From contig JADGDY010000036.1 in NCBI GenBank assembly GCA_016744655.1, forward strand, positions 1-34,149: a DNA stretch of 34,149 nt. Reading direction: 5' to 3'. Under the pieces are notes generated by a model, which was not told where the DNA came from, did not search any database, and saw only the letters and a list, made by a program, of their open reading frames with translations. A program made the translations under genes and the position numbers. This stretch comes from Bacteroidales bacterium (GTDB taxonomy: Bacteria; Bacteroidota; Bacteroidia; Bacteroidales; UBA12170). Each line of letters begins with the position of its first letter. The stretch's first letter is position 1. Of this stretch, positions 24,076-32,262 are shown piece by piece.

Positions 24076-25188
24076 TTAATTTTGAATGTTAATATTCTGA
24101 ATACTAATCTGATGTTGACCTTGTTCTTCTATAGTAATTGGTGTTTGTGGATGAGTGATATCACCAGCTGAAACATAACCATCTTCATTTTTATCAGCTA
24201 TTATGGTGATATAATAATCTCCAGGATGTAGATAAGTGAATAAGAAGCTGTCTTCGTTATTGTTTAATTCGGGGAATAATAAAACCGACTGGAAATTATT
24301 TAGCATATATCCATTCTCATCAGTAAGCGGTAAATAGGATAGATATGCAAAAAGCCTAGTTCCTTCAATCTGAGTATTCCTCTCCATATCCACTTTCAAA
24401 TATCCTAGGGAAGGGTGCTCATCTATTCTTATGGGGTCACCAGCTTCATGAGCCAATTGTATCACATCGGTATCCAGTCCCTGTGACATAAAGGTGGCTG
24501 TTTTGGCTTTAACATCTCCCGCATTTAAATAGTAGTACTCTTCATTTAGTCGCTCTTCGTATTCCCAAGCCAACACATTTTGAGGAAAATGATATTTTTC
24601 TGCGGCTTGTTCAGCTAATTCTGAATGTTCTTTTTTTGCTTTGAAAGTCATATGACGAAGAGGAGTAATTTGACCCAATCGGCTGGTATAGGCATTGAAA
24701 AAGAGGCTGTCATTCTTAAATCTCAGCTCCATCCACATCACTTCTGTTCCTCCCACTGCATCTACCAATCTATAGAAATCCCCATCGGAATAATCCACGC
24801 TATCTAGCACAAAATAGCTGGTTCTATAAATTCCATGTAGCAATCCTCCATTTCGGGCCATGATAGTTCTGGTGTTTTTATAATCTGTGACAAAGAAAGA
24901 AGTGAAAAGATTGCCCATTGTTCCTCCTTCGAATATACCAAAGGTATGTGACGGAGAGATGGCTCTATAATCAAAAGCAAACCACTCAAAATCCCATGCC
25001 ATTACTTGATTTCTGCCTACCCAATGTCCTTGCATATTATCCAAAAGGTCGAATCCTTTTTCATTGATATTAATAGGTTTTAGTTCTTGATTCATTGTTG
25101 GAGCCTGATTCACAATAAGCTCCTCTTCTTTCTTTTTACATCCCAGCAATATTACAAATGCCAAGCTTATTAAAATTAGTGTTCTCAT
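24076..25188 (-). CDS. Hypothetical lipoprotein, 370 residues
   Basis: Not recognised. The signal sequence ends VILLGC (C16), followed by a Lys/Glu-rich linker. Residues about 45-190 start with FDLLDNMQGHWVGRNQVMAW and are rich in aromatic beta strands (GTMGNLFTSFFVTDY, NGGLLHGIYRTSYFVLD, VMWMELRFKNDSLFFNAY), suggesting a small beta-barrel such as a lipocalin or FABP-like fold. Residues 260-370 look like an Ig-like or carboxypeptidase-regulatory-like beta domain (FLFTYLHPGDYYITIIADKN). Its ATG overlaps the stop of the preceding lipoprotein gene by 4 bp (ATGA), and it is followed at 4 bp by the cytochrome gene. Placement suggests work with the cytochrome at the envelope; that is inference. Confidence 0.75.
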   Translation of the reverse strand: MRTLILISLAFVILLGCKKKEEELIVNQAPTMNQELKPININEKGFDLLDNMQGHWVGRNQVMAWDFEWFAFDYRAISPSHTFGIFEGGTMGNLFTSFFVTDYKNTRTIMARNGGLLHGIYRTSYFVLDSVDYSDGDFYRLVDAVGGTEVMWMELRFKNDSLFFNAYTSRLGQITPLRHMTFKAKKEHSELAEQAAEKYHFPQNVLAWEYEERLNEEYYYLNAGDVKAKTATFMSQGLDTDVIQLAHEAGDPIRIDEHPSLGYLKVDMERNTQIEGTRLFAYLSYLPLTDENGYMLNNFQSVLLFPELNNNEDSFLFTYLHPGDYYITIIADKNEDGYVSAGDITHPQTPITIEEQGQHQISIQNINIQN

Positions 25189-25583
25189 TTATTATCTGTT
25201 TTTAGGTTTTCTACTTTGGTCCAAATTTCTTTGCTGACGCCATTAAAAGCGGTCATACTCATTTCGAGGCTATCCTTTGCTAGAAGCTGAAATTTTATTT
25301 GAGAAATTTGTTGGGTGGCACCAGTGGAGGCATCCACAAAAAACGGCTTGTCTTGCTCAATTTTACTCGATAATAACCATGGCTCTCTTTTGTTCCAATG
25401 ATATTTCGAAGTTCCATCATTATAATACAAGACTTTGGCTATTATTTCACCCTCCTCCTCTGCAAATTGATAGGTGGCTTTATAGTATTGACTATTCACT
25501 TTCCAATCTCCAAGCAATCGCTCGGCATCCTGTCCACAACTTGTCAATATTAATACTAAGAATATCAGACTCCATTTTTTCAT
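25185..25583 (-). CDS. Hypothetical lipoprotein, 132 residues, first gene of a lipoprotein operon
   Basis: A small lipoprotein with signal KKWSLIFLVLILTSC (lipobox LTSC). The mature part starts with RLLGDWKVNSQYYKATYQFA, resembling lipocalin-like or DUF2147-like single-domain proteins, where a GxW motif opens the first strand; a Trp/Lys-rich strand pair and KEIWTKVENL end it. The frame extends six codons further upstream to 25601, but Met at 25583 gives a clean signal peptide and is preferred. It heads a minus-strand operon with the 370-residue lipoprotein (4-bp overlap) and the cytochrome c lipoprotein. It is divergent from the TPP-riboswitch operon. Confidence 0.75.
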   Translation of the reverse strand: MKKWSLIFLVLILTSCGQDAERLLGDWKVNSQYYKATYQFAEEEGEIIAKVLYYNDGTSKYHWNKREPWLLSSKIEQDKPFFVDASTGATQQISQIKFQLLAKDSLEMSMTAFNGVSKEIWTKVENLKTDNK

Positions 25584-25725
25584 GAGGCAAAGAAAGGGCA
25601 AGTGCTATTTAATTCTTTTGATGTATGTCAAAAAAGAAGATGAAGATTTACCCTTAATTTGTATCATTGATATTAAGTGTAATACCTGAAAAACTATTTC
25701 CTCAAATAAGAAGGAATAAAATCAA

Positions 25726-25733
25726 TACATTTG
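25726..25733 (+). promoter_or_regulatory. -7 box of the thiamine operon promoter
   Basis: TACATTTG matches the Bacteroidota -7 consensus TAnnTTTG. With the usual 5-7 nt to the start site, transcription would begin near 25738-25740, the very base where the riboswitch P1 helix starts. I could not find a good TTTG -33 box at the right distance. Confidence 0.6.
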
Positions 25734-25737
25734 TATC

Positions 25738-25819
25738 AACTATTAGGGGTGCTCAATTATTGGGCTGAGATAATACCCTTAAGACCTGATTTACATAATC
25801 GTAACGAAGGGAAATGGTT
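25738..25819 (+). ncRNA. TPP riboswitch (THI element)
   Basis: The conserved core is complete: ggggtgct, then gggctgaga and accc (P2/P3 arm with the CUGAGA pyrimidine-binding motif), then gacctgatt and the P4/P5 arm ending cgtaacgaagggaa. The closing P1 helix can be drawn between 25738-25744 and 25813-25819 (7 bp including one G-U). It binds thiamine pyrophosphate and controls the operon that follows, starting with the methyltransferase gene at 25892. The downstream terminator makes transcription attenuation the likely mode: TPP bound, operon off. Confidence 0.93.
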
Positions 25820-25846
25820 TTATGATGATAATTAAATTCTAACATA

Positions 25847-25880
25847 AGCCGTTTCGTAATCTTTGCGAAACGGCTCTTTT
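25847..25880 (+). terminator. Intrinsic terminator serving as riboswitch expression platform
   Basis: A perfect 10-bp stem (agccgtttcg / cgaaacggct), 9-nt loop, followed by cttttattttaa. It lies 27 nt beyond the TPP aptamer and 16 nt before the first start codon, so it can only act on the riboswitch leader. I could not draw a convincing antiterminator. Confidence 0.85.
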
Positions 25881-25891
25881 ATTTTAACGAT

Positions 25892-26599
25892 ATGGATAAA
25901 AAGACAACATTTGATAAGTATGCAGGCGAATACGATGCTTGGTTTTTCGACAATATGAATCTACTTACTTCTGAAGTAAGACTGGTGGCCCATTTTTTGA
26001 AAGATGCTGGAAATGTTTTTTCTGTAGGTTGTGGTAGTGGATTGTTCGAATCTATCCTAAAAAAGGATTACGATATTCATATTGAATATGGTTTAGAACC
26101 TTCTGATGGTATGGCCGATATCGCTCGAAAAAGAGGCATGACTGTAGATGTGACTACAGCAGAAAATGCAGAATTGGGAACAGAGCTTTATGATACCATT
26201 CTATTTAATGGAACTCCCAGTTATATCACTGATTTAAAAATGGTCTTTGAAAAAGCTAACAAGGCTCTAAAACCTGAAGGTAAAATTGTGGTGATTGATG
26301 TTCCCAAAGAAGGTTCATTCGCCACCATGTATAATCTGGCAAAAACATTGGAAACCTATAATCACCCTCTATTAGAAGGTGTACATCCTCTTGACGCTTA
26401 CCCAATAGAGTTTGTAAAAACAGCCAATTGGAGAACAACAGCTCAAAAAATAGATTTTTTAAAAGAAACAGGATTCGACCAATTTAAATTTGCTCAAACT
26501 TTAACAAAACACCCGCTTTATTCAAATAATGTGGCAGAAGAACCCATAGAAGGATTTGATAGTGGTGATTATGTTGCTATTTGCGCTATTAAAAAATAA
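25892..26599 (+). CDS. Class I SAM-dependent methyltransferase, first gene of the TPP-controlled operon
   Basis: A 235-residue cytoplasmic Rossmann-fold methyltransferase. Motif I is VFSVGCGSGLFE (42-53); the acidic end of beta2 is YGLEPSDGM (E69); motif for beta4 is DTILFNGTPSYI (101-112); the post-motif helix and beta5 are ALKPEGKIVVIDVP (125-138). The N-terminal FDKYAGEYDAWF is typical of UbiE/Methyltransf_11 proteins acting on small molecules. It lies between the TPP riboswitch and thiM, so its expression is tied to thiamine status. The acceptor is unknown; methylation of a thiamine precursor or breakdown product, or removal of a toxic analogue, are possibilities only. Confidence 0.9.
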   Translation: MDKKTTFDKYAGEYDAWFFDNMNLLTSEVRLVAHFLKDAGNVFSVGCGSGLFESILKKDYDIHIEYGLEPSDGMADIARKRGMTVDVTTAENAELGTELYDTILFNGTPSYITDLKMVFEKANKALKPEGKIVVIDVPKEGSFATMYNLAKTLETYNHPLLEGVHPLDAYPIEFVKTANWRTTAQKIDFLKETGFDQFKFAQTLTKHPLYSNNVAEEPIEGFDSGDYVAICAIKK

Positions 26600-26723
26600 G
26601 CTTGAACTTGTCTTAGATAAAGTAATTGAATATCAGGCTCCCTTTAGAGATGGGACAAAACGGATATTCAATAAGCCTAAAATTTTAGCTATTTTGAGAC
26701 AGTCTCTATTATTTAAAAAAACT

Positions 26724-26770
26724 TACATGGAAAGCTCTGCTGATTGTAACATCAGTATGTTTTCCGTGTA
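26724..26770 (+). promoter_or_regulatory. Two-part stem-loop between the methyltransferase gene and thiM
   Basis: Outer stem tacatggaaa (26724-26733) / tttccgtgta (26761-26770), 10 bp with one G-U. Inside it a second stem ctgat (26740-26744) / atcag (26751-26755). There is no T-run, so it is not a terminator. It could be an RNA processing or stability element, or a regulator of thiM translation. Confidence 0.5.
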
Positions 26771-26820
26771 ATTACATGGACGAAAAATCGAATTATAAAC
26801 TGACTTTTAGTAAAGAACAT

Positions 26821-27621
26821 ATGAACGCTCAAGAAATAACAAGTCTATTGAACAAAGTAAGAGCAAATGCTCCTTTGGTTCATAATATCACTAATTATGT
26901 GGTGATGAATAATACTGCCAATGCTTTACTTTCCATTGGTGCATCTCCTGTAATGGCTCATGCCATTGAAGAAGTAGAAGACATGTGCAATATTGCAGGT
27001 GTTTTGGTTATCAATATGGGAACTTTGAGTCCTCATTGGGTAGAAGCCATGATAAAAGCAGGAAAAAGGGCAGTGGAAAGAAATATTCCAATTGTTTTTG
27101 ACCCGGTTGGAATGGGTGCCACACCATATAGAAACCAAACGGCAAAACAAATTATAGAGGAGTGTAAACCAACCATTATTCGAGGAAATGCTTCAGAAAT
27201 TATGGCTCTGAATAATGCTGATATTAAGACCAAAGGAGTGGACAGTACACAAGCGGCTGAGTCGGCGGTGGAAGCTGCGAAAGAATTGGCGATAAAGTGT
27301 AATACAACTGTTGTTATTAGTGGCGAAACCGATTTTATCACCAATGGAGAAGAGACATTCAGCATTAAAAATGGTTCGGAATTAATGCCAAAAGTTACCG
27401 GTATGGGATGCACAGCAACTGCCATCAATGGATCATTTGCTGCCATTGAAAATGACCAACTAAAAGCGGCCACTGCTGCTATGGCCATTATGGGGATTTG
27501 TGGTGAAATGGCTGCTGAGAAATCCAATGGCCCCGGAAGTTTACAAATGAATTTCATTGATGCTTTATTCCAGATTTCTGAAAAAGATATAGAAAACAAG
27601 CTAATTTTGACCAATGAATAA
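26821..27621 (+). CDS. thiM: Hydroxyethylthiazole kinase
   Basis: Phosphorylates salvaged 4-methyl-5-(2-hydroxyethyl)thiazole with ATP, supplying the thiazole half of thiamine. Ribokinase-like fold with clear ThiM signatures: [20 protein letters not shown] near the N-terminus, [37 protein letters not shown] and the anion-hole motif [10 protein letters not shown]. With ATG at 26821 the protein has 266 residues and the conserved Cys is residue 197, next to C198 of the Bacillus subtilis enzyme. An in-frame ATG at 26776 would add 15 residues ([14 protein letters not shown]) that the family lacks, so the later start is preferred. The 3' end overlaps thiE by 8 bp. Confidence 0.93.
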   Translation: MNAQEITSLLNKVRANAPLVHNITNYVVMNNTANALLSIGASPVMAHAIEEVEDMCNIAGVLVINMGTLSPHWVEAMIKAGKRAVERNIPIVFDPVGMGATPYRNQTAKQIIEECKPTIIRGNASEIMALNNADIKTKGVDSTQAAESAVEAAKELAIKCNTTVVISGETDFITNGEETFSIKNGSELMPKVTGMGCTATAINGSFAAIENDQLKAATAAMAIMGICGEMAAEKSNGPGSLQMNFIDALFQISEKDIENKLILTNE

Positions 27622-28243
27622 TCTAGATTTAAGTTTATACTTAGTTACAGATAGAGGCATGTCTAAAGGTCGCTCCCACGAATACATTGTGGAAGAAGCC
27701 ATCAAAGGTGGAGTAAGCATGGTTCAGTTGAGGGAAAAAGATATCTCGAGTCGGGACTTTTATCAATTGGCCTTTAGTTTAAAACAGACTTTAGTCAAAC
27801 ATCAAATCCCTTTGATAATAAACGACAGGCTGGATATTGCTCTGGCTGTGGATGCTGATGGTTTGCATATTGGCCAAAGTGATTTGCCTTATAATGTGGC
27901 TCGTCAACTTTTGGGTGCTGATAAAATCATTGGATTATCGGTGGAAACGGTGGAGCAAGCTCGTCTGGCTAATGCGCTCGATGTGGATTATATTGGTTTG
28001 TCTCCGGTTTTTTCAACTTTGACGAAATCTGATATTAACACTCCTCTAGGACTAAATGGAATAAAGGAAATTGCAACATTTAGCAAACACCAGATGGTGG
28101 CCATTGGAGGAATTAATAAAGAAAACACGGCTGATATTTTTAGAAGTGGTGCACATGGAGTGGCAGTTGTTTCAGCCATTGTTTCTCATGAAAGCCCTTT
28201 TCAGGCAGCTAAAGAATTAAGAAATATTATTGACCAACTATGA
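27614..28243 (+). CDS. thiE: Thiamine-phosphate synthase
   Basis: Joins HMP pyrophosphate and thiazole phosphate to thiamine monophosphate. A 209-residue TIM-barrel protein of normal length. Family motifs are LYLVTDR at the N-terminus, [10 protein letters not shown] (substrate diphosphate site), [41 protein letters not shown] and the phosphate-binding VAIGGI near the end. The start overlaps thiM by 8 bp and the stop overlaps thiL by 4 bp, so translation is coupled. Confidence 0.96.
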   Translation: MNNLDLSLYLVTDRGMSKGRSHEYIVEEAIKGGVSMVQLREKDISSRDFYQLAFSLKQTLVKHQIPLIINDRLDIALAVDADGLHIGQSDLPYNVARQLLGADKIIGLSVETVEQARLANALDVDYIGLSPVFSTLTKSDINTPLGLNGIKEIATFSKHQMVAIGGINKENTADIFRSGAHGVAVVSAIVSHESPFQAAKELRNIIDQL

Positions 28244-29244
28244 ATTTAACAGATATTGGAGAATTTGGATTTATTGAAAGCTTTGCCACTAAATTCGACC
28301 ACCTCATCAAAGAAGGAGATCGTGGAATTGGTGATGATTGCGCGGTTTTATCCATCAACAATACCACCAATCATGTCATAACAACTGATTTATTAATAGA
28401 GGATATTCACTTTTTAAAGGATAAAATATCAGCTAAAGAATTGGGTTATAAATCGCTTGCTGTTAACCTAAGCGATATTGCAGCCATGGGAGCTCAACCG
28501 CTTTATTCCTTTCTTTCGCTTGGTATTCCTAAAGATACTCCAGTTGAATTTTTAGATGGTTTTATGGAAGGTTTCTATCAGCTCTCAGAGAAATACCATA
28601 CTCCTTTGATGGGAGGAGATACCACCAAGTCGGCAGATAAATTGGTGATAAATGTTGCAGTGGTGGGGAGTGTGGAAAAATCGAAAATGCACCTTAGGTC
28701 CATGGCTCAAACGGGCGATTTAGTTTGTGTCAGTGGCTTTTTGGGAGATTCCGGAGGAGGTTTAAAAGCTCTTTTAGAACCCTATGAAGTAGATGCTAAT
28801 TTGCATAAACTAATAAACCGACATCACCAACCCGAACCTCAAATTCTAGAAGGATTGTTTTTAGGAAAAAGTGAACATGTACATGCCATGATGGATGTTT
28901 CCGATGGTATTTCTTCTGACCTCAAACATATTCTTAAAGCTTCCAAAAAATCAGCAAGAATTGATAAGGAGAAACTTCCAGCTAGCCCTTTATTGGCAGA
29001 GGTTTCTGAAAAGCAACAGTGGAATCTGACTGAATTATGTGCTTCAGGTGGAGAGGACTATGAATTGCTTTTTACAGTAAAACCAGAGGAATTCGAATCC
29101 TTAAATCAGGAATTTGTGGCTAAATTTGGAAAACCCTTATATGTCATTGGAAAAATTGAGGAGGGTCCAGCAGAAATTCAATGGTATAAAGATGGACAAT
29201 CTATAATGTTGGACAAGCTTGGCTTTAATCATTTTGGAGGATAA
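28240..29244 (+). CDS. thiL: Thiamine-monophosphate kinase
   Basis: Phosphorylates thiamine monophosphate to the active cofactor TPP with ATP. A 334-residue PurM/AIR-synthase-like fold. Visible motifs: GIGDDCAVL (30-38) and TTDLLIEDIHF (Mg and nucleotide site), MGAQPLYSFLSLGIP, MGGDTTKS, GFLGDSGGGLKALL, MMDVSDGISSDLKHI and SGGEDYELLFTV. All are standard ThiL elements. It overlaps thiE by 4 bp. ThiL makes TPP directly, which fits an operon that senses TPP. Confidence 0.96.
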   Translation: MNLTDIGEFGFIESFATKFDHLIKEGDRGIGDDCAVLSINNTTNHVITTDLLIEDIHFLKDKISAKELGYKSLAVNLSDIAAMGAQPLYSFLSLGIPKDTPVEFLDGFMEGFYQLSEKYHTPLMGGDTTKSADKLVINVAVVGSVEKSKMHLRSMAQTGDLVCVSGFLGDSGGGLKALLEPYEVDANLHKLINRHHQPEPQILEGLFLGKSEHVHAMMDVSDGISSDLKHILKASKKSARIDKEKLPASPLLAEVSEKQQWNLTELCASGGEDYELLFTVKPEEFESLNQEFVAKFGKPLYVIGKIEEGPAEIQWYKDGQSIMLDKLGFNHFGG

Positions 29245-29338
29245 ATAAATCTAATCGCCCTGTCTTAAATGACGAGGGAATTATTATATCAATAAAAGCA
29301 GTATAAAACTGATATTTAATAAACTTTGTATAATAAAT

Positions 29339-30151
29339 ATGAAAACATACAATAGAGTCTTAACGATAGCAGGTAGTGATTCGGGAGGGGGAGCAGGTAT
29401 ACAGGCCGATATGAAAGCTATTTCTGCCAATGGATGCTTTGCCACTTCAGCTATTACAGCTATTACCGCTCAAAATACTCTCGGAGTTACTGATATTCAT
29501 CCCATACCTGTGGCCACTTTGAAAGCGCAAATTAAAGCAGTTCTGGAGGATATTGGTAGCGATAGTGTGAAGATAGGAATGCTCCATAATTCAGAGACTA
29601 TTTATGCCGTGAATGAGGTTTTAGAGGAGGCTAAAATAACCAACATTGTGCTAGACCCGGTGATGGTGTCTACGTCTGGAAATAAGCTTTTGCAAGACGA
29701 GGCCATTGAGACTTTAAAGCAAGTTTTGATTCCAAAAACCAGAGTGATTACTCCCAATATACCGGAGGCTGAAATTCTGTTGAACAAGCAAATAAAAGAG
29801 CAAAAAGATTTACCGAAATTGGCTCAGGAATTATCCGAGAAGTATCAAGGAGTTTCAGTATTGTTAAAGGCTGGACATCTGGTGGATGATGAGCTTATTG
29901 ATATATTCTATAATGCCGAAACAAAAGAAATTATTGAGCTCAAATCCAAGCGTATTTATTCTAAAAACACCCATGGAACAGGCTGTACTTTATCTTCTGC
30001 TTTTGCTGCTTTTCTAGCCCAGGGAGTATCATTAAATGAAGCTGCTCGTAAGGCTAAGGATTTTATCAGTCAAGCCATTGCAGAAGGAGCCGATTATAAC
30101 ATTGGGCAAGGCCACGGACCGGTTCATCACTTTTATAAATTCTGGAAATAA
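29339..30151 (+). CDS. thiD: Hydroxymethylpyrimidine / phosphomethylpyrimidine kinase
   Basis: Phosphorylates HMP twice to HMP pyrophosphate, the pyrimidine substrate of ThiE. A 270-residue ribokinase-fold protein. Motifs: TIAGSDSGGGAGIQADMKAI (substrate loop), FATSAITAITAQNTLGV, VLDPVMVSTSGNKLL, TPNIPEAEILL, VLLKAGHL, and the anion hole with catalytic Cys HGTGCTLSSAFAAFLA. It is separated from thiL by 94 bp, the largest gap after thiM, so a second promoter is possible, but I see no consensus box. The stop overlaps the tenA start by one base. Confidence 0.96.
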   Translation: MKTYNRVLTIAGSDSGGGAGIQADMKAISANGCFATSAITAITAQNTLGVTDIHPIPVATLKAQIKAVLEDIGSDSVKIGMLHNSETIYAVNEVLEEAKITNIVLDPVMVSTSGNKLLQDEAIETLKQVLIPKTRVITPNIPEAEILLNKQIKEQKDLPKLAQELSEKYQGVSVLLKAGHLVDDELIDIFYNAETKEIIELKSKRIYSKNTHGTGCTLSSAFAAFLAQGVSLNEAARKAKDFISQAIAEGADYNIGQGHGPVHHFYKFWK

Positions 30152-30798
30152 TGCAAGCAAAAGGCCCTTTTACTCATCAACTCTGGCAGGCTATCGAAAG
30201 TATTTATTCGGAGGTCATTCATCATCAATTTGTGTTGGGATTGGCAAACGGAGACCTCCCCAATTCTTGTTTTGCTCATTATCTATCGCAGGATGTTTTG
30301 TATATCAAAGACGATAATAAAGCTTTGACTTTAGTATCAGAAAGAGCTATAAATTCAGGACACAAAGGGTTCTTTAAAAGCTTGGCAAAGGATGGCTTGG
30401 CTATAGAAGAAGCCTTGCACGATGAGTTTTTGGAGCATTTCAAAATTAAGGAAGCCCAAGAGAAATCTCCAATCATTAAAGCCTATACCGATTTTCTATT
30501 AACTCATTCTGAGCATTCGGAATATTCCATTGTGGTGGCGGCCCTTTTGCCTTGTTTTTGGTTGTATTACAAAGTAGGAGCGGAAATCATTAATAAAAGC
30601 AAGCCAAACAATCCTTATCAAAAATGGATAGACACCTATCAAGGTGATGAATATGAAGATTTCACTTCTCAGTTTATTCAAATTCTTGAAGATTTAGCAG
30701 AAAAAGCAGATTCCAAAACCCTAGAAAAAATGAAGGGAGCTTTTGTGGAATCTGCTCGTTTAGAATTGGCCTTTTTTGAGGAGGCTATTTCTTTTTAA
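30151..30798 (+). CDS. tenA: Aminopyrimidine aminohydrolase (thiaminase II)
   Basis: Hydrolyses aminopyrimidine breakdown products of thiamine to HMP, feeding ThiD; it can also cleave thiamine. A 215-residue helical TenA fold. The active-site residues sit at the same numbers as in the Bacillus subtilis enzyme: nucleophile C135 (ALLPCFWLYYKVG), Y112 and E205 (SARLELAFFEEA). The N-terminal FAHYLSQDVLYI supplies the conserved Asp of the pyrimidine site. It starts inside the thiD stop (one-base overlap). No terminator is visible in the 26 bp before the convergent ATPase gene. Its presence shows that the operon recycles degraded thiamine. Confidence 0.94.
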   Translation: MQAKGPFTHQLWQAIESIYSEVIHHQFVLGLANGDLPNSCFAHYLSQDVLYIKDDNKALTLVSERAINSGHKGFFKSLAKDGLAIEEALHDEFLEHFKIKEAQEKSPIIKAYTDFLLTHSEHSEYSIVVAALLPCFWLYYKVGAEIINKSKPNNPYQKWIDTYQGDEYEDFTSQFIQILEDLAEKADSKTLEKMKGAFVESARLELAFFEEAISF

Positions 30799-30824
30799 TA
30801 AAACACAGTCTTAATATTTAATAG

Positions 30825-32057
30825 TTATACAAGTTCCCAATAAGGAATAAACTGAACTTCTGTATTTTCAATTAATATGTTCTTTTTGAGGTTAAGATTC
30901 ACAATCATGGCGCTTTTGGGCTGATACTTTTTTAAGAAACTGCGAAATGACCTAGTAACCGAAACCTTCTTTAAATCGGAATATTTTACTTCTACCGGGA
31001 TAACCTCTCCTTCTGATTGTATAATGAAATCAACCTCCGCTTTATCTTTTGTTCGCCAATGATTAATGGGTGTGGTTGGAGATTCGTACCTTTGTCGTAG
31101 GAGATTAAATACAAAGTTCTGAAATACAAAACCATTGATATTTTCAACCTGACTCAATCTACCTGTTGCAAAATTCAGCATACCAATATCATTAAAATAG
31201 ACAACAGGTGATTTGGTAAGTTCTTTTTTCGCATTGGTGAAATAGGGCTTAATGATGCTAATTATGAAAGTTTGTTCTGCATACCATAAATAGTTTTTTA
31301 AAGTATCAACGGAGACCCCTGTATCAGAAGCTAATTGGGAATAATTAAGTAAGCCACCGCTCTGAACAGCCAATAGTTTTATCATTTTTACAAATTTATC
31401 AGTAGACCTAACACCGAGTAAATACGATATATCTTTACTAAGATAAGAGCTAAAGACCTCATTCATGATGTCTTTTTTGTCAGAGATAACTTTGCTGGTT
31501 ACTATTTTAGGATAGCCTCCGTAAATTAAATATTCATTTAAAAATGATTGCGTTTTTTCTGTCTCTAGGGTGAAAAAAGCTTCTAATCGATTACTGTATT
31601 TATAGTTGCACTTATAATCAACGAATTCCTTAAAACTCACTGTATCCATATTTATTAATTGCTTTCTACCAGTTAATGCCTCCCCAACTTTTTCTTTTAA
31701 TTCGAGACTTCCAGAACCAGTGACTAGAAATTTATATGGCAAATTCATATCATATAATCCCTTTAAAAACCGACCTGCATCTTGCTTTTGTTGTATTTCA
31801 TCTATAAAAATATAAGCTGGATTATTGCCAAATTCCAATTGAATTCTACTCAATAATTTTTGTTGTGAGTCAAAATATCTTGCGTCATTTTCTATATCAA
31901 GATTGAAATATAATACCTGTTGATTGGCATGTGACAAATCTTTTAAGATTTCTTGTAAAAGGGTGGTCTTACCAACTTGTCTTGCACCAATTAAAATATC
32001 GATTTCCTTTTTTTTTAGGCTATCCAATATTAAGTTGTAGTTATCTCGCTTAATCAT
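30825..32057 (-). CDS. AAA_14 / DUF4143 ATPase
   Basis: A 410-residue protein. The AAA+ part has Walker A GARQVGKTT (24-32), Walker B YIFIDEIQQ (D86, E87) and sensor-like FLVTGSGSLEL (110-120). The middle (170-300) includes a winged-helix-like segment (LNYSQLASDTGVSVDTLKNY). The C-terminal DUF4143 part ends in a nuclease-like strand pair: D343 in AEVDFII and E356-x-K358 in PVEVKYS, as in the PD-(D/E)XK fold of related archaeal-type ATPases. These proteins are widespread, often mobile, and of unknown function. It is convergent with tenA and divergent from the AraC gene. Functional connection with thiamine genes is unlikely. Confidence 0.9.
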   Translation of the reverse strand: MIKRDNYNLILDSLKKKEIDILIGARQVGKTTLLQEILKDLSHANQQVLYFNLDIENDARYFDSQQKLLSRIQLEFGNNPAYIFIDEIQQKQDAGRFLKGLYDMNLPYKFLVTGSGSLELKEKVGEALTGRKQLINMDTVSFKEFVDYKCNYKYSNRLEAFFTLETEKTQSFLNEYLIYGGYPKIVTSKVISDKKDIMNEVFSSYLSKDISYLLGVRSTDKFVKMIKLLAVQSGGLLNYSQLASDTGVSVDTLKNYLWYAEQTFIISIIKPYFTNAKKELTKSPVVYFNDIGMLNFATGRLSQVENINGFVFQNFVFNLLRQRYESPTTPINHWRTKDKAEVDFIIQSEGEVIPVEVKYSDLKKVSVTRSFRSFLKKYQPKSAMIVNLNLKKNILIENTEVQFIPYWELV

Positions 32058-32110
32058 AATGACTTATTTGTGACAAATATAACGAATAAATATCAATTGA
32101 CAATACGTAT

Positions 32111-32209
32111 TAGTGAAATACTCGGGTTAAAACACATTTGTACTATTGAAATACTCGGGTTAAAACATATTTGTACTAGTGGAATAATCGGGTTAATAAT
32201 AATTCTGCA
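32111..32209. repeat. Three tandem copies of a 33-bp unit in a divergent promoter region
   Basis: Units begin at 32111, 32144 and 32177. The first two share gaaatactcgggttaaaaca and then tatttgtac/catttgtac, differing at three positions; the third is diverged but keeps aatcgggttaa (mismatched elsewhere). The 33-bp period is about three helical turns, so equal sites would face the same side of DNA. It lies between the ATPase gene (start 32057) and the AraC-type gene (start 32263). An operator array for the adjacent regulator is the simplest reading. Confidence 0.85.
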
Positions 32210-32262
32210 TTAGAAAATATCATTACATAATAGAACAAAGAATAATCCGTTAATTTGCCAAT

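Noticed and set aside
26556..26771. 71-codon plus-strand ORF overlapping the end of the methyltransferase gene
   Set aside because: About 20 of its codons lie inside the methyltransferase gene in another frame, the rest is low-quality sequence, and the end runs through a hairpin; no family resemblance.
27033..27614. 193-codon minus-strand ORF opposite thiM
   Set aside because: It is the mirror of a strongly supported thiM reading frame; the composition reflects the antisense of ThiM codons.
32111..32209. CRISPR array
   Set aside because: The units are contiguous 33-bp tandem repeats without unique spacers, only three copies, and no cas genes are present.
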